Notes under the pieces: generated by a model
Seen by the model: the letters and a program-made list of their open reading frames with translations, nothing else
The model's database searches: none
Told to the model about the DNA's origin: nothing
Source: Bacterioplanoides sp965219715
GTDB lineage: Bacteria; Pseudomonadota; Gammaproteobacteria; Pseudomonadales; Oceanobacteraceae
DNA: 64,000 nucleotides
Direction of reading: 5' to 3'
NCBI RefSeq assembly: GCF_965219715.1
Contig: NZ_OZ244785.1
Coordinates: forward strand, 2,852,001-2,916,000
Program-made: the position numbers and the translations under genes
In this document: positions 43,576-52,977 of the stretch, piece by piece
Numbering within the stretch: the stretch's first letter is position 1
Layout: the number at the start of each line of letters is the position of its first letter

Positions 43576-44241
43576 ATGTTTAACACCAATAATAAAACCG
43601 TCACCGCATTACTTCTGGCAACTTTGCTCACCGCTTGTGGTAGCGACGACAAAAAAATACCATCGGATATTCCAACCATTCCGGAAGGTTACGGGGATAA
43701 TAACGACCCTGCCGTTGTTGCTCAGATTAAGGGCACCTGGTCACAAGACTGTACTTCGGTCCAGGGGAATATCGCCAAACGCCAACAGATTACTTTCGGC
43801 GATAAAAGCATCACAGTCGTCGCCCTTGAATACGGCGACAGCAGCTGTACTACCCTGCATACACGCGACACTTATATTGGCCAATATCAACTGAATGGCC
43901 CTGCAACGATCGGCAATGACGAAGTGAATACCTTCGAGGTTATCTATACCCAGTCATTCTCCTCTGTGCATACTCAGAAGTTTGCTGATGCACGGAATAA
44001 AGCCAAAATTTGTGATCTGACAAACTGGCAACCTGGCGTCGCCGTTGATGTATCAGACCTGAGCAAATGTCTGCCACTGTTCAGCCTGGTACAGCGTAAG
44101 CAACTGAAGTTTGTCCGGCACGAAACTGACAGGGCAACACAGAGACCTATCTTATTTCTGGATAACCCGTCCAAAGGTTTTCAGCCAAACGGTTACCCAA
44201 GGGAGCTGGATATCTCCTTCTTAACTCCCGGCGAACTCTGA
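43576..44241 (+). CDS. Lipoprotein of unknown function (paralogue 2)
   Basis: A 221-residue lipoprotein (LLTAC lipobox). It shares with its neighbour the landmarks IKGTWSQDC, SSCTTLHTR, YIGQY, KICDLTNWQ, PNGYPRELD. It is thus a product of an old tandem duplication. The 108-bp gap between them suggests separate promoters. The function is unknown; a small beta-barrel binding domain is possible. Confidence 0.7.
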   Translation: MFNTNNKTVTALLLATLLTACGSDDKKIPSDIPTIPEGYGDNNDPAVVAQIKGTWSQDCTSVQGNIAKRQQITFGDKSITVVALEYGDSSCTTLHTRDTYIGQYQLNGPATIGNDEVNTFEVIYTQSFSSVHTQKFADARNKAKICDLTNWQPGVAVDVSDLSKCLPLFSLVQRKQLKFVRHETDRATQRPILFLDNPSKGFQPNGYPRELDISFLTPGEL

Positions 44242-44366
44242 TCACCGACAAAACGACCCACATCATTTCTGATCCCAGGCCAGCACTGGTATCATGCCCG
44301 GTAATTTTTTGAATGGCGGCTCTGAGATACTCGGCTCAGGGCCGTATTACCGAGTGAAGGAAGTGT

Positions 44367-45308
44367 ATGTCTGCCCCAACAACATTACGTATTGCCACCC
44401 GTAAAAGTCCTCTGGCCATGTGGCAGGCGGAACATATCAAAGCCCGCCTGGAAGCCATGCACGAAGGCCTGGAAGTTGAGCTGATCACCTTCACCACCAA
44501 AGGCGATAAAATCCTCGATACGCCACTGGCGAAAATCGGCGGTAAAGGCCTGTTCGTCAAAGAGCTCGAAGTTGCCATGCTTGCCGGTGATGCCGATATC
44601 GCGGTGCATTCAATGAAAGATGTCCCTATGGAGTTCCCTGAAGGCCTCGAGCTGGGTGTTATCTGCGAACGTGAAAACCCACACGATGCCTTTGTTTCGA
44701 ACACCTATAAGTCGCTCGATGAACTGCCACAAGGAGCGGTTGTGGGTACTTCCAGCCTGCGTCGTCAGTGTCAGGTTCAGCAATTGCGTCCGGACCTGCA
44801 AATCAAAAGCCTGCGTGGCAACGTACAGACCCGTTTAGGCAAACTGGACGCTGGTGAATTTGATGCCATCATCCTGGCTGCTGCCGGTCTGCTGCGTATG
44901 GAAATGGACGATCGTATCGCCAGCTTTATTCCCGCCGAACAATCGCTTCCGGCAGGTGGCCAGGGTGCCCTGGGCATTGAATGGCGAGCCAATGACGAAG
45001 CTATCCACAATCTGATAAAACCCCTCGCCCATGCTGAAACGGCGGCCTGTGTGATTGCCGAACGCGCGCTGAACAAACGCCTTCAGGGTGGCTGCCAGGT
45101 GCCAATTGCTGCATATGCGGAGCTGGATGGTGAGCAACTGAACCTGCGTGGCCTGGTTGGCAGCGTCGATGGTAAGCAAATGCTGACTACCGATAAAAAC
45201 GGCAACAAAGCTGATGCCGAAGCCATTGGTATTGCTGCCGCAGAACATCTGTTGCAACAGGGCGCCGGTAAGATTCTGGAAGAAGTGTACGGTCACGAGG
45301 TTAAGTAA
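44367..45308 (+). CDS. hemC: Hydroxymethylbilane synthase (porphobilinogen deaminase)
   Basis: A 313-residue enzyme joining four porphobilinogens into hydroxymethylbilane in heme and siroheme synthesis. The motifs RIATRKSPLAMWQA, HSMKDVP, TSSLRRQ, SLRGNVQTRL and the cofactor-attachment cysteine C243 (LQGGCQVP) are all present. It is the first gene of the hem operon; hemD starts 3 bp after its stop. Confidence 0.97.
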   Translation: MSAPTTLRIATRKSPLAMWQAEHIKARLEAMHEGLEVELITFTTKGDKILDTPLAKIGGKGLFVKELEVAMLAGDADIAVHSMKDVPMEFPEGLELGVICERENPHDAFVSNTYKSLDELPQGAVVGTSSLRRQCQVQQLRPDLQIKSLRGNVQTRLGKLDAGEFDAIILAAAGLLRMEMDDRIASFIPAEQSLPAGGQGALGIEWRANDEAIHNLIKPLAHAETAACVIAERALNKRLQGGCQVPIAAYAELDGEQLNLRGLVGSVDGKQMLTTDKNGNKADAEAIGIAAAEHLLQQGAGKILEEVYGHEVK

Positions 45309-45311
45309 CCT

Positions 45312-46079
45312 GTGACTCAGACGGACGTGAGCAAACGCATTATTGTGACCCGTCCGGCAGGCCAGGCGGATGAGTTGATTGCCGGTATCAAAGCCCTTGA
45401 TGCAACGCTGGATATCATCCACCAGCCGCTGATCGATATTGTGCCGGTCAGCGACGACGAGAGTTCGGTTTTACGTCAGCGCATGCTCGATATCGATCAC
45501 TACCAGGCAGTGATTGCCATCAGCAAAAATGCCGCAGAAATTGGTCTGCAATGGCTCGATAAGTATTGGCCACAGCCACCGGTATACGTTGACTGGTACG
45601 GTGTTGGACCCACCACTGCCGATGAACTGAAACGTGAGTTACACCCGGTGTATATGCCGGAACAGCGTTTTGACAGCGAAGGCTTGTTGCAGCTGGATAA
45701 ACTGCAGCAGGTTGAGGATCAGAAAATCCTCATCTGGCGCGGCATTGGTGGCCGTGAAACGCTGGCAACTGAACTGCGTCAGCGCGGTGCCCAGGTGGAT
45801 TATGCCGAATTATATGAACGCCGCCAGATCGGCTATTCATCGCAACAATGGCAACAAGCGCTGCAGCATCAGCCGTTGTTACTGCTCAGCAGCGGTCAGG
45901 CACTGGATATTGTTGAGCAGCAGGTAGACAATCTGGCCGGGCAGGTTTCGGCCATTCTGGTACCCAGTGAACGGGTGGCAGAAAAAGCAAAAAACAAAGG
46001 TTATAAACAGGTGTTGGTTGCCACCAGCGCCCGTGATCAGGATGTACTGGCCCAGCTGCGGAACTGGGTTGGTCAGTGA
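45312..46079 (+). CDS. hemD: Uroporphyrinogen-III synthase
   Basis: A 255-residue protein starting with GTG, two-domain HemD fold: IIVTRPAGQADELI at the start, then IAISKNAAEIGLQW, YGVGPTTADELKR, RGIGGRETLATEL, and LLSSGQALDIV. HemD sequences diverge strongly, but position after hemC and before hemX, and length, make the call secure. It closes and inverts ring D of hydroxymethylbilane. Confidence 0.93.
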   Translation: MTQTDVSKRIIVTRPAGQADELIAGIKALDATLDIIHQPLIDIVPVSDDESSVLRQRMLDIDHYQAVIAISKNAAEIGLQWLDKYWPQPPVYVDWYGVGPTTADELKRELHPVYMPEQRFDSEGLLQLDKLQQVEDQKILIWRGIGGRETLATELRQRGAQVDYAELYERRQIGYSSQQWQQALQHQPLLLLSSGQALDIVEQQVDNLAGQVSAILVPSERVAEKAKNKGYKQVLVATSARDQDVLAQLRNWVGQ

Positions 46080-46133
46080 AGACAAATCCGCACACACGAT
46101 TCTGACTAACGATCTGTTTAAAGGAAAACCAGC

Positions 46134-47261
46134 GTGAGCAACGATACACCTATCGATAACCCGAACTCCACGCCAGAAACCAATCAGCCGAAGGTAAGCG
46201 CTAAAGCCAAACTAGCGAAAGCCGAAAAACCTCAGCGCAGCGGACCACACCCATTATCCTGGATCAACCTGGTACTGATGCTGGGCCTGTTCGCCGTTGC
46301 CGGATATGCCGGTTTCCTCGGCTGGCAACAACAGCAGAAGACCAGCGGTGAAGTGGCGGTGTTACGCGACCGTCTGGCTCAGGCACAAGCCAAAGCCGAT
46401 GCTCTGGGTCAGCGTGAACAGGACCTGCTGCAACAGGCGCAAAGCCTGACCAAGTCAGCCAATAGCCTGCAGGAGCAGGTGGCACACAATACCGATCGTT
46501 TAGGCAAACTGCCCGGTGCCGAGCGCCAGGACTGGTTATTAGCGGAAGCCGAATACCTGTTGCGCCTGGCCAATCAGCGCTTGCAACTGGAACGCGACTG
46601 GGACGGTGCAATCAGCATGCTAACCGCTGCGGATAACGTGCTGCTGGAAACCCGCAACCCGCGTATGAATATGGTACGCAGTGAAATTGCCCGTGAATTA
46701 TTAGCGCTGCGTGCTGTGCCTGCGATCGACAATGTGGGTGCCATTGCCCGCCTGCAAGCGATGCAGGAACAAGTCACCAGCCTGCCTTGGATGCCGGAGA
46801 AACTGATCCTGGATCCAGTCACCGAACAGCCGGTGGAAACGCTGGATAAACAGGAATGGTATTGGCAGCTGTGGAACAACATCAGCGACAGCATCAGCCG
46901 TATGGTACGTATTACTGAACGCGATGCGCCGATTGCGGCACCACTGACGCCAGACCAGCAGTACTACCTGCAACAGAATATGAACCTGATGCTGGAGCAA
47001 GCCCAGGTTGCGTTATTGCGCGAACAGGCCGAACTGTATCAGAGCAGCCTGAAGCGTGTATCTAACTGGCTGGACCAGTATCTGGTGATCGAAGACGAAC
47101 GTACTCGTGCTGCCCGCGCGGCATTAACCGAACTGCAAAACTGGGATGTTAACCCGGCGGTTCCGGATATCAGCGAGTCTCTGATTCAGCTGCGTAAACT
47201 GGTTGAACAGCAACGTCGCGGCACTGTCGTTTCCAACGCTGCTGAGGAGAACGCAGCATGA
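46134..47261 (+). CDS. hemX: HemX membrane protein
   Basis: A 375-residue protein beginning with GTG: cytosolic N-terminus rich in Lys/Pro, one membrane helix (about residues 42-63), then a long coiled coil (about 68-125) and a helical domain with AEAEYLLRLANQRLQLERD, the usual HemX mark. Older annotations call it uroporphyrin-III C-methyltransferase, but the catalytic domain of that enzyme is absent. Probably scaffolds the membrane side of heme synthesis. Overlaps hemY by 4 bp. Confidence 0.92.
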   Translation: MSNDTPIDNPNSTPETNQPKVSAKAKLAKAEKPQRSGPHPLSWINLVLMLGLFAVAGYAGFLGWQQQQKTSGEVAVLRDRLAQAQAKADALGQREQDLLQQAQSLTKSANSLQEQVAHNTDRLGKLPGAERQDWLLAEAEYLLRLANQRLQLERDWDGAISMLTAADNVLLETRNPRMNMVRSEIARELLALRAVPAIDNVGAIARLQAMQEQVTSLPWMPEKLILDPVTEQPVETLDKQEWYWQLWNNISDSISRMVRITERDAPIAAPLTPDQQYYLQQNMNLMLEQAQVALLREQAELYQSSLKRVSNWLDQYLVIEDERTRAARAALTELQNWDVNPAVPDISESLIQLRKLVEQQRRGTVVSNAAEENAA

Positions 47262-48439
47262 GAATCTGGTTGCTGTTTTTATTAATCACCCTCACCGTTG
47301 GTTTATTAATCGGCACTGTGATTAACATCGATTCCGGCTATGTGTTGTTGAGCTGGGATGTTTACACCTTAGAAACCAGCCTCTGGTTTTTCCTGCTGAT
47401 TCTGGCCGCAGCGTCGGCTGCTGTGTATTTACTGATTCGTTCCAGTCTGCTGGTATTGGGCAGCGACTGGCGCTTTAACGAATGGCGTCGCCAGCGTCGC
47501 AGCGTTCGCGCTCGTCGCCAGACCACTCGTGGCTTCCTGGCATTAGCGCAGGGCCAGTGGCGTCGTGCAGAACGTCAGCTACGTACTTCCGCTGAAGCGT
47601 CAGACACCCCGTTGATTAACTATCTGGCAGCTGCCCGTGCCGCTTATGAGCAGGGTAAAACTGATGCAACCGACGAGCTATTAAAAGCAGCCAGCCAGAG
47701 CACTAAAGGTTCGGAGCTGGCGGTGGGTATTACTCAGGTGCAGTTATTACAATCGCGTGGCCAGAACGAGCAGGCACTGGCGGTGCTATTACGTCTGCGT
47801 CAGCAAAACCCAAAACACGCTTATGTGCTGAAGTTACTGGTAAAAACCTACCAGGATCTGGAAGACTGGGTGGCCCTGAACGACTTACTGCCAACCGTTA
47901 AAAAAGCGTCGAAAATTCCGGCCGATAAGTTAAAAGAGCTGGAAGAACGTGTTCAGCTGCAGTTGCTGGATCGTGCAGTAAAAGCACACGGTATCCGCAG
48001 CGTGCAGGAATTAAAATCGACCTTCCACGATATGCCACGTAATTCCCGCGTGTCTCTGCCAATCGTCAAACGTTATGTCGAATTGCTGTTAGAGCAGGGC
48101 GAGGAAAAGCTGGCCGAACAGGAATTACGTACCGCGATGTCGAGCGTCTGGCACGATGAATTAGTGTGCCTGTATGGCCGCTTACACGGCGATACCGATA
48201 AGCAGTTATTGTTTGCCGAACAGCAACTGACTGAGCGTCCGAATGATCCAATGTTATTGCTGGCACTGGGTCGTCTGGCACTGCGTCAGCATGATCTGGA
48301 AAAAGCCCGTGAATATCTGAAAACCGGCCTGAAAATTAAGGGGATGCCGGAGCTGCATGCCGCTATGGGTAAAGTGTTAATGGCTGAGGGTGAAGAAACG
48401 CTGGCTTGTGAACATTTCCAGCTGGCATTGGGGCGTTAA
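47258..48439 (+). CDS. hemY: HemY-type TPR membrane protein
   Basis: A 393-residue protein with two N-terminal membrane helices (about 2-22 and 42-64), the HemY_N region (IDSGYVLLSWDVYTLETSLW), then tetratricopeptide-like helices to the end. This is the gammaproteobacterial HemY (not protoporphyrinogen oxidase). It is the last gene of hemC-hemD-hemX-hemY; its role in heme synthesis is indirect and possibly structural. Confidence 0.92.
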   Translation: MRIWLLFLLITLTVGLLIGTVINIDSGYVLLSWDVYTLETSLWFFLLILAAASAAVYLLIRSSLLVLGSDWRFNEWRRQRRSVRARRQTTRGFLALAQGQWRRAERQLRTSAEASDTPLINYLAAARAAYEQGKTDATDELLKAASQSTKGSELAVGITQVQLLQSRGQNEQALAVLLRLRQQNPKHAYVLKLLVKTYQDLEDWVALNDLLPTVKKASKIPADKLKELEERVQLQLLDRAVKAHGIRSVQELKSTFHDMPRNSRVSLPIVKRYVELLLEQGEEKLAEQELRTAMSSVWHDELVCLYGRLHGDTDKQLLFAEQQLTERPNDPMLLLALGRLALRQHDLEKAREYLKTGLKIKGMPELHAAMGKVLMAEGEETLACEHFQLALGR

Positions 48440-48477
48440 TACCGCCGTCTGATAAATAAAAGCGCCAGACAAATAAA

Positions 48478-48526
48478 AACGCCGTTATGGAAATGCCGTT
48501 AAGGTGAGGTCATAACGGCGTTTTTT
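48478..48526 (+). terminator. Intrinsic terminator of the hem operon
   Basis: AACGCCGTTATG (48478-48489) pairs with CATAACGGCGTT (48511-48522), followed by more T. Confidence 0.85.
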
Positions 48527-48551
48527 ATTTTCTGTACGACAGCAGCAAGTT

Positions 48552-49814
48552 CTATTGCAGAGTCAGAGGTTTACCGGCTTTTTTACGTACCGCCAGCCAC
48601 TCTTTCTGAGTTCTGGCTGCTTCATCCGCCGGTAGTTTCATCAGTACTTCAAAAAAGTCTTCATGTAAGTTGCTTTTCAGAATGTCGTTACGGGGTTTGC
48701 TGCGCACCACATAAACGCTCTGAACATTCTGATGGTCGAAGTTACGCCAGGTTTGCTGATCTTTCACACCGGTATAAGAATAATTTTCCAGCGTACGGAT
48801 AAGCTTTTTGGTGTTTAACGAACGCGTCCGTTCAACCGCATCTTTAAACTGATACACAATGCTGTAAGCCGATGCTGCTGCACTGGACGGATACGCGTCG
48901 TATTTTTCTACAAAAGCTTCGACGAATTTTTTCCCTTCGGCATAATCGTATTTATACGGCACCTGCCAGCTCCACGGCACCGCACCAATAACGCCCTCCA
49001 TAATTCCAGAGCCTGCGGCTTTTGCCATGCCCAACGTCAGGTTGGGAACAATAATGGTCATTTTATCTTTCAGACCTTTGCGATGCGCCAGCCGTAAAGC
49101 CCGCGCCATATCGTCACCAAACTGAATCAGCATTAATACATCAGCGCCAGATGCTTCAGCTGCTTCCAGAGCGGCAGTGAAATCGGATTCACGAGGACGA
49201 GGGAAACGCACCGTCACACCTTCGTGCTGCTTCAGGTCGGTGGTATTGGTAAACGTACGCAGGCTTTCTTCTGTCGACCAACCCCAGCTGTAATCAGCGG
49301 TGATATAAAACAGCTTCTTATCTTTTAACTCGTCGCTGAGATATTGCCCCAGCGCTTTGGATGCCATCCAGGCGTTGTAACTTTCGCGGAACATATATTT
49401 CTGGCCTTCGACACCCGTGGTGCCATTGGCATAAGTCAGAGTGCCGAAATAAATCAGGTCGCGTTTTGCCGCTTCTTTACCCGCAGCAATAGCGACGGCA
49501 CTGGAAGCACCACCAAACAACATCGCCGCCCCCTGATCAGCCAGTTTATTCACGTTGGCGACGGCCTTAGCGGGCTTTGAGGCGGAGTTGGCCAGCAGCA
49601 GATCTAACGGCCGACCCAGAACACCACCGTCTTTATTAATTTCATCCACCGCCATCAGAGCACCCCGTGCCTGCATCAGACCCTGCTCTTTATAACGTCC
49701 GGTGGATGGATAATTCAGCCCCAGTTTAATCGGGTCTGCAGCCATCGCTTCATACGCGGTAACGGAGCTCAGTAGCGTTACCAGTAACCATTGTTTTATC
49801 CCCTGCCAACTCAT
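48552..49814 (-). CDS. Periplasmic substrate-binding protein (amide/urea/branched-chain amino acid type)
   Basis: A 420-residue protein from ATG 49814 (GAGGG upstream); the longer frame to 49871 would put polar residues before the signal peptide (to AMAAD). The mature chain is a Peripla_BP_6-type domain: KLGLNYPSTGRYKEQG, ARGALMAVDEINKDGGVLGR, LFGGASSAVAIAAGKEA, ITADYSWGWSTEESL. The family binds branched-chain amino acids, amides or urea for ABC uptake. No permease genes are beside it, so it is an orphan binding protein or serves a sensor. Confidence 0.85.
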   Translation of the reverse strand: MSWQGIKQWLLVTLLSSVTAYEAMAADPIKLGLNYPSTGRYKEQGLMQARGALMAVDEINKDGGVLGRPLDLLLANSASKPAKAVANVNKLADQGAAMLFGGASSAVAIAAGKEAAKRDLIYFGTLTYANGTTGVEGQKYMFRESYNAWMASKALGQYLSDELKDKKLFYITADYSWGWSTEESLRTFTNTTDLKQHEGVTVRFPRPRESDFTAALEAAEASGADVLMLIQFGDDMARALRLAHRKGLKDKMTIIVPNLTLGMAKAAGSGIMEGVIGAVPWSWQVPYKYDYAEGKKFVEAFVEKYDAYPSSAAASAYSIVYQFKDAVERTRSLNTKKLIRTLENYSYTGVKDQQTWRNFDHQNVQSVYVVRSKPRNDILKSNLHEDFFEVLMKLPADEAARTQKEWLAVRKKAGKPLTLQ

Positions 49815-50040
49815 ATCGCCCTCGGTACAACTCATCACACGACCACCGCCATTATTGTTTTTGTTGTGCATTCAAGATTGTTTTCGTTGCGGATGCTCGA
49901 CGCCATCCGAACCAGACCCCGACGACTGCAGACTGACGGAGTGAACACACTATCTTGGCGTATCAGAAGATCAGCTGACTTCTAGCCTTTAGTCGCAGAA
50001 ATCAGAAACCGAAAAAATAAGCGGGAGAAAAGGAAGGTAT

Positions 50041-50065
50041 AAAAAAGCCCGCAGAGCGCGGGCTT
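50041..50065 (-). terminator. Intrinsic terminator of the reductase gene
   Basis: On the minus strand AAGCCCGC (50065-50058), a 5-base loop, GCGGGCTT (50052-50045), then a run of T. Confidence 0.88.
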
Positions 50066-50078
50066 AAGAATTGATCAG

Positions 50079-51122
50079 TTACTCAGGACGGGGCGCATAG
50101 GCAAATACATCGGAATGCATATTGGCCTGAGTTAACCCAAGTTTTTCCAATTGATCGAGTGTGCCGTACACCATATTCGGAGAACCACAGGCAAACATCT
50201 GCACCTGGCTCAAATCATCAAAATCTTCATGGATGACCTGATAAATCCAGCCTGCACGGCCATTCCAGTCATCCGCGTGTTGTTCAATGATCGGGTGATA
50301 ATGGAAATTTTCGAAGTCGTGTGCCCATTGCTGCGGCAGATCGCTGAGGTAAAAACCAATCGCCGCACGGTTTGACCAGTACAGGTGAATTTCCTGTTTT
50401 GGGTTTAATGCCAGAGCACCTTCAATCAGGGCTTTCATCTGTGAGAAACCACTACCAGCGGCCACCATTAACAGCGGCTGGTCTTTATGTCCGTCGAGGA
50501 AAGACTGATTTAACAGGCAATCGCCACCCGGCAAAGTCGCACGAACCACCACCGCATTCTGTAAAAACTTAACCACAGCTTCGGCAGTTGGGCTGTTGGC
50601 AGCGATATGCAATTCCAGACGACGGCTATCACCGCCGGTGATATCGCCAGGTGCCGAGGCAATGGAATACGGGAACTGTTGTGGCTCACCGTTTTCGTCT
50701 TCCACCAGCAGCATCAGGTACTGGCCTGGCCAATAATCGAACTTTTTACCGGCCGGAGCCATCAGCTCAACACGGTAGATGTTGTCGGCCATTAAAGTCA
50801 CCGACGGAACCTGACAAGCCAGGGTCACTTCCGCTTTGTGATTGGGCGCAAAAACATCATTCATAATTATCTCAATATCAGTCTTGGGTTTAGCGACGCA
50901 GCATAATACCTGATTCTCTTGCTCAAGTATGGACTGTCCCAGGGAATTGCCAAAATCAACCTCACCCGACTTTCGTTCACCCTGGCAAATATGGCAGATG
51001 CCGTTTTCACAGCTCACCGGCACGATGACGCCCTGACGTAACGCAGCATCCGCAATGGCTTCATCTTCGCGGCATAAAATGGTGACGCCGTTTGGCTGGA
51101 AAGTAACTTTGTGAGATTTCAT
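50079..51122 (-). CDS. Ferredoxin-fused NAD(P)H-flavin oxidoreductase
   Basis: A 347-residue protein with an N-terminal plant-type 2Fe-2S domain (cysteines in SCENGICHICQGE and a later LCC) followed by FAD- and NAD-binding domains (FPYSIASAPG; MVAAGSGFSQMKALIEG; MFACGSPNM). Such proteins are often annotated CDP-6-deoxy-3,4-glucoseen reductase and pass electrons from NAD(P)H through FAD and the cluster to a partner enzyme. It is encoded next to ubiD in several gammaproteobacteria, which may reflect a role with the UbiD/UbiX flavin pathway or ubiquinone hydroxylation (inference). Confidence 0.88.
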   Translation of the reverse strand: MKSHKVTFQPNGVTILCREDEAIADAALRQGVIVPVSCENGICHICQGERKSGEVDFGNSLGQSILEQENQVLCCVAKPKTDIEIIMNDVFAPNHKAEVTLACQVPSVTLMADNIYRVELMAPAGKKFDYWPGQYLMLLVEDENGEPQQFPYSIASAPGDITGGDSRRLELHIAANSPTAEAVVKFLQNAVVVRATLPGGDCLLNQSFLDGHKDQPLLMVAAGSGFSQMKALIEGALALNPKQEIHLYWSNRAAIGFYLSDLPQQWAHDFENFHYHPIIEQHADDWNGRAGWIYQVIHEDFDDLSQVQMFACGSPNMVYGTLDQLEKLGLTQANMHSDVFAYAPRPE

Positions 51123-51154
51123 AATTTACTCGGTATCTGGTGATACCTGAGGCT

Positions 51155-51242
51155 GGTGTTGCTTTTCGCAGCAGAAACAGGATGTTTCGGTAGGATCAAT
51201 GGCCATGGATGGCCCACTGATCCGGTGGAGAAAAATAACACC
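51155..51242 (-). repeat. Structured dispersed repeat, copy 3
   Basis: On the minus strand: ends GGTGTT/AACACC (perfect), TTTTTCTCCACCG, hairpin GGCCAT-CC-ATGGCC inside GATCA/TGATC, linker CTACCG, hairpin GAAACA-TCC-TGTTTC, CTGCTG and closing AAAA. Same plan as copies 1 and 2 with different stem sequences. It forms an inverted pair with copy 4, 39 bp away. Confidence 0.78.
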
Positions 51243-51281
51243 TGCTTCAGGTATCCATTTATCAGGGAAGCCAACTACCAC

Positions 51282-51366
51282 ATAGTTTTTCAGCCGCCGC
51301 ATCTGTACTACATCCCTGTAGCTAGATGCTAACGTCACATCCATGTGACTGCTTTCAAAAAACTAT
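51282..51366 (+). repeat. Structured dispersed repeat, copy 4
   Basis: Perfect 9-bp ends ATAGTTTTT/AAAAACTAT, then CAGCCGCCG, hairpin CTACA-TCCC-TGTAG inside GCATCT/AGATGC, linker CTAACG, hairpin GTCACA-TCCA-TGTGAC and CTGCTTTC. The pair 51155-51366 sits in the 269-bp gap between the reductase and ubiD; no gene is seen there. Confidence 0.8.
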
Positions 51367-51391
51367 CTGGCACCAGGCTTTCGGAATGAAC

Positions 51392-52855
51392 TTAAAGCCC
51401 AAGCTCATCCCAAATTGAATCCACCTTATCTTTCACTTCCTGATCCATCACGATTGGCGTACCCCACTCACGGTCAGTTTCACCCGGCCACTTGTTGGTT
51501 GCATCCATCCCCATCTTGGAACCCAGGCCAGACACCGGCGAAGCAAAGTCGAGATAATCAATCGGCGTATTCTCAATCATGGTGGTATCACGCGCCGGGT
51601 CCATACGAGTGGTAATCGCCCACATCACATCTTCCCAGTTGCGGGTATCGACATCGTCGTCCACCACAATCACAAACTTGGTGTACATAAACTGGCGCAG
51701 GAACGACCAGACACCCATCATCACGCGTTTGGCGTGACCCGGATACTGCTTCTTCATGCTCACCACCGCCATACGGTAGGAACAGCCTTCCGGCGGCAGA
51801 TAGAAATCAACAATTTCCGGGAACTGCTTCTGCAGAATCGGCACAAACACTTCGTTTAATGCCACACCCAGAATCGCTGGTTCATCCGGCGGACGGCCGG
51901 TATAGGTGCTGTGATAAATCGGATCTTTGCGATGAGTGATTCGTTCGACGGTAAATACCGGAAACTCATCCACTTCGTTGTAATAACCCGTATGGTCACC
52001 AAACGGACCTTCCGGCGCCATTTCTCCGGGAAGAAGAACACCTTCCAGTACGATCTCCGCCGAAGCAGGCACCAGCAGATCATTGCCGATACTTTTCACC
52101 AGCTCGGTTTTACTGTCACGTAATAAACCAGCAAAAGCGTATTCACTTAAGGTATCCGGTACCGGAGTTACCGCGCCAAGAATGGTTGCCGGATCGGCAC
52201 CCAGAGCAACCGTCACCGGGAAAGGTTCGCCCGGACGCTCTTGCTGCCATTCGCGGAAATCTAACGCACCGCCACGATGGCTTAACCAACGCATAATCAG
52301 TTTGTTTTTACCAATTACCTGCTGGCGATAAATACCCAGGTTATGACGTTCTTTGTGTGGGCCTTTGGTGATAACCAACGGCCAGGTCACCAGCGGAGCG
52401 GCATCGCCAGGCCAGCAATGTTGCACCGGGATTTTGCTCAGATCGACATCGTCGCCTTCCAGCACAATCTGCTGACAGGGTGCATTCTTGATTTCCTTTG
52501 GTCCCATGCTCAGAACCTTTTTGAAAATCGGCAGCTTAGCCCATGCGTCTTTCATGCCTTTGGGTGGCTCAGGCTCTTTCAGGAAGGCCAGTAACTTACC
52601 CACTTCGCGTAATGCTTCGACGGATTCTTCACCCATGCCCATAGCCACCCGCTCAGGCGTACCAAACAGGTTGGCCAGCACCGGCATATCATGGCCTTTG
52701 GGATTTTCGAACAATAATGCCGGGCCTTTGGCACGCAGCACCCGATCGGAGATTTCGGTCATCTCCAGATAGGTATCCACCGGGTAGCTGATGCGTTTCA
52801 GCTCACCGCGTTTTTCCAGCATTTTGATAAAGTCGCGCAGATCTTTGTATTTCAC
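51392..52855 (-). CDS. ubiD: UbiD family decarboxylase (4-hydroxy-3-polyprenylbenzoate decarboxylase)
   Basis: A 487-residue prenylated-FMN-dependent decarboxylase of ubiquinone synthesis. It begins MKYKDLRDFIKMLEKRGELK like the E. coli enzyme and has the family's IYRQQVIGKNKLIMRWLSHR, EIVLEGVLLPGEMAPEGPFG (catalytic Glu region), PVFTVERITHRKDPIYHSTY and the C-terminal WGTPIVMDQEVKDKVDSIWD. Its length is close to E. coli UbiD (about 497, from memory). The repeats downstream separate it from the reductase gene. Confidence 0.95.
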   Translation of the reverse strand: MKYKDLRDFIKMLEKRGELKRISYPVDTYLEMTEISDRVLRAKGPALLFENPKGHDMPVLANLFGTPERVAMGMGEESVEALREVGKLLAFLKEPEPPKGMKDAWAKLPIFKKVLSMGPKEIKNAPCQQIVLEGDDVDLSKIPVQHCWPGDAAPLVTWPLVITKGPHKERHNLGIYRQQVIGKNKLIMRWLSHRGGALDFREWQQERPGEPFPVTVALGADPATILGAVTPVPDTLSEYAFAGLLRDSKTELVKSIGNDLLVPASAEIVLEGVLLPGEMAPEGPFGDHTGYYNEVDEFPVFTVERITHRKDPIYHSTYTGRPPDEPAILGVALNEVFVPILQKQFPEIVDFYLPPEGCSYRMAVVSMKKQYPGHAKRVMMGVWSFLRQFMYTKFVIVVDDDVDTRNWEDVMWAITTRMDPARDTTMIENTPIDYLDFASPVSGLGSKMGMDATNKWPGETDREWGTPIVMDQEVKDKVDSIWDELGL

Positions 52856-52977
52856 TGCCTGCCTCTTATGTCTGATCCGGTTTTTCGCTGCGGCATTCTA
52901 ACAGCTTCCGACTGGCTAGGCTGTATAACTGCTGTATAATCAGCGGCTTTCTGTGTTCCCCGGTTGAAACACCCTTT

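Noticed and set aside
51126..51344. 72-codon minus-strand frame between the reductase and ubiD
   Set aside because: It lies across the repeat pair 51155-51366 and its product has no recognisable features; similar frames are produced by the other repeat pair.
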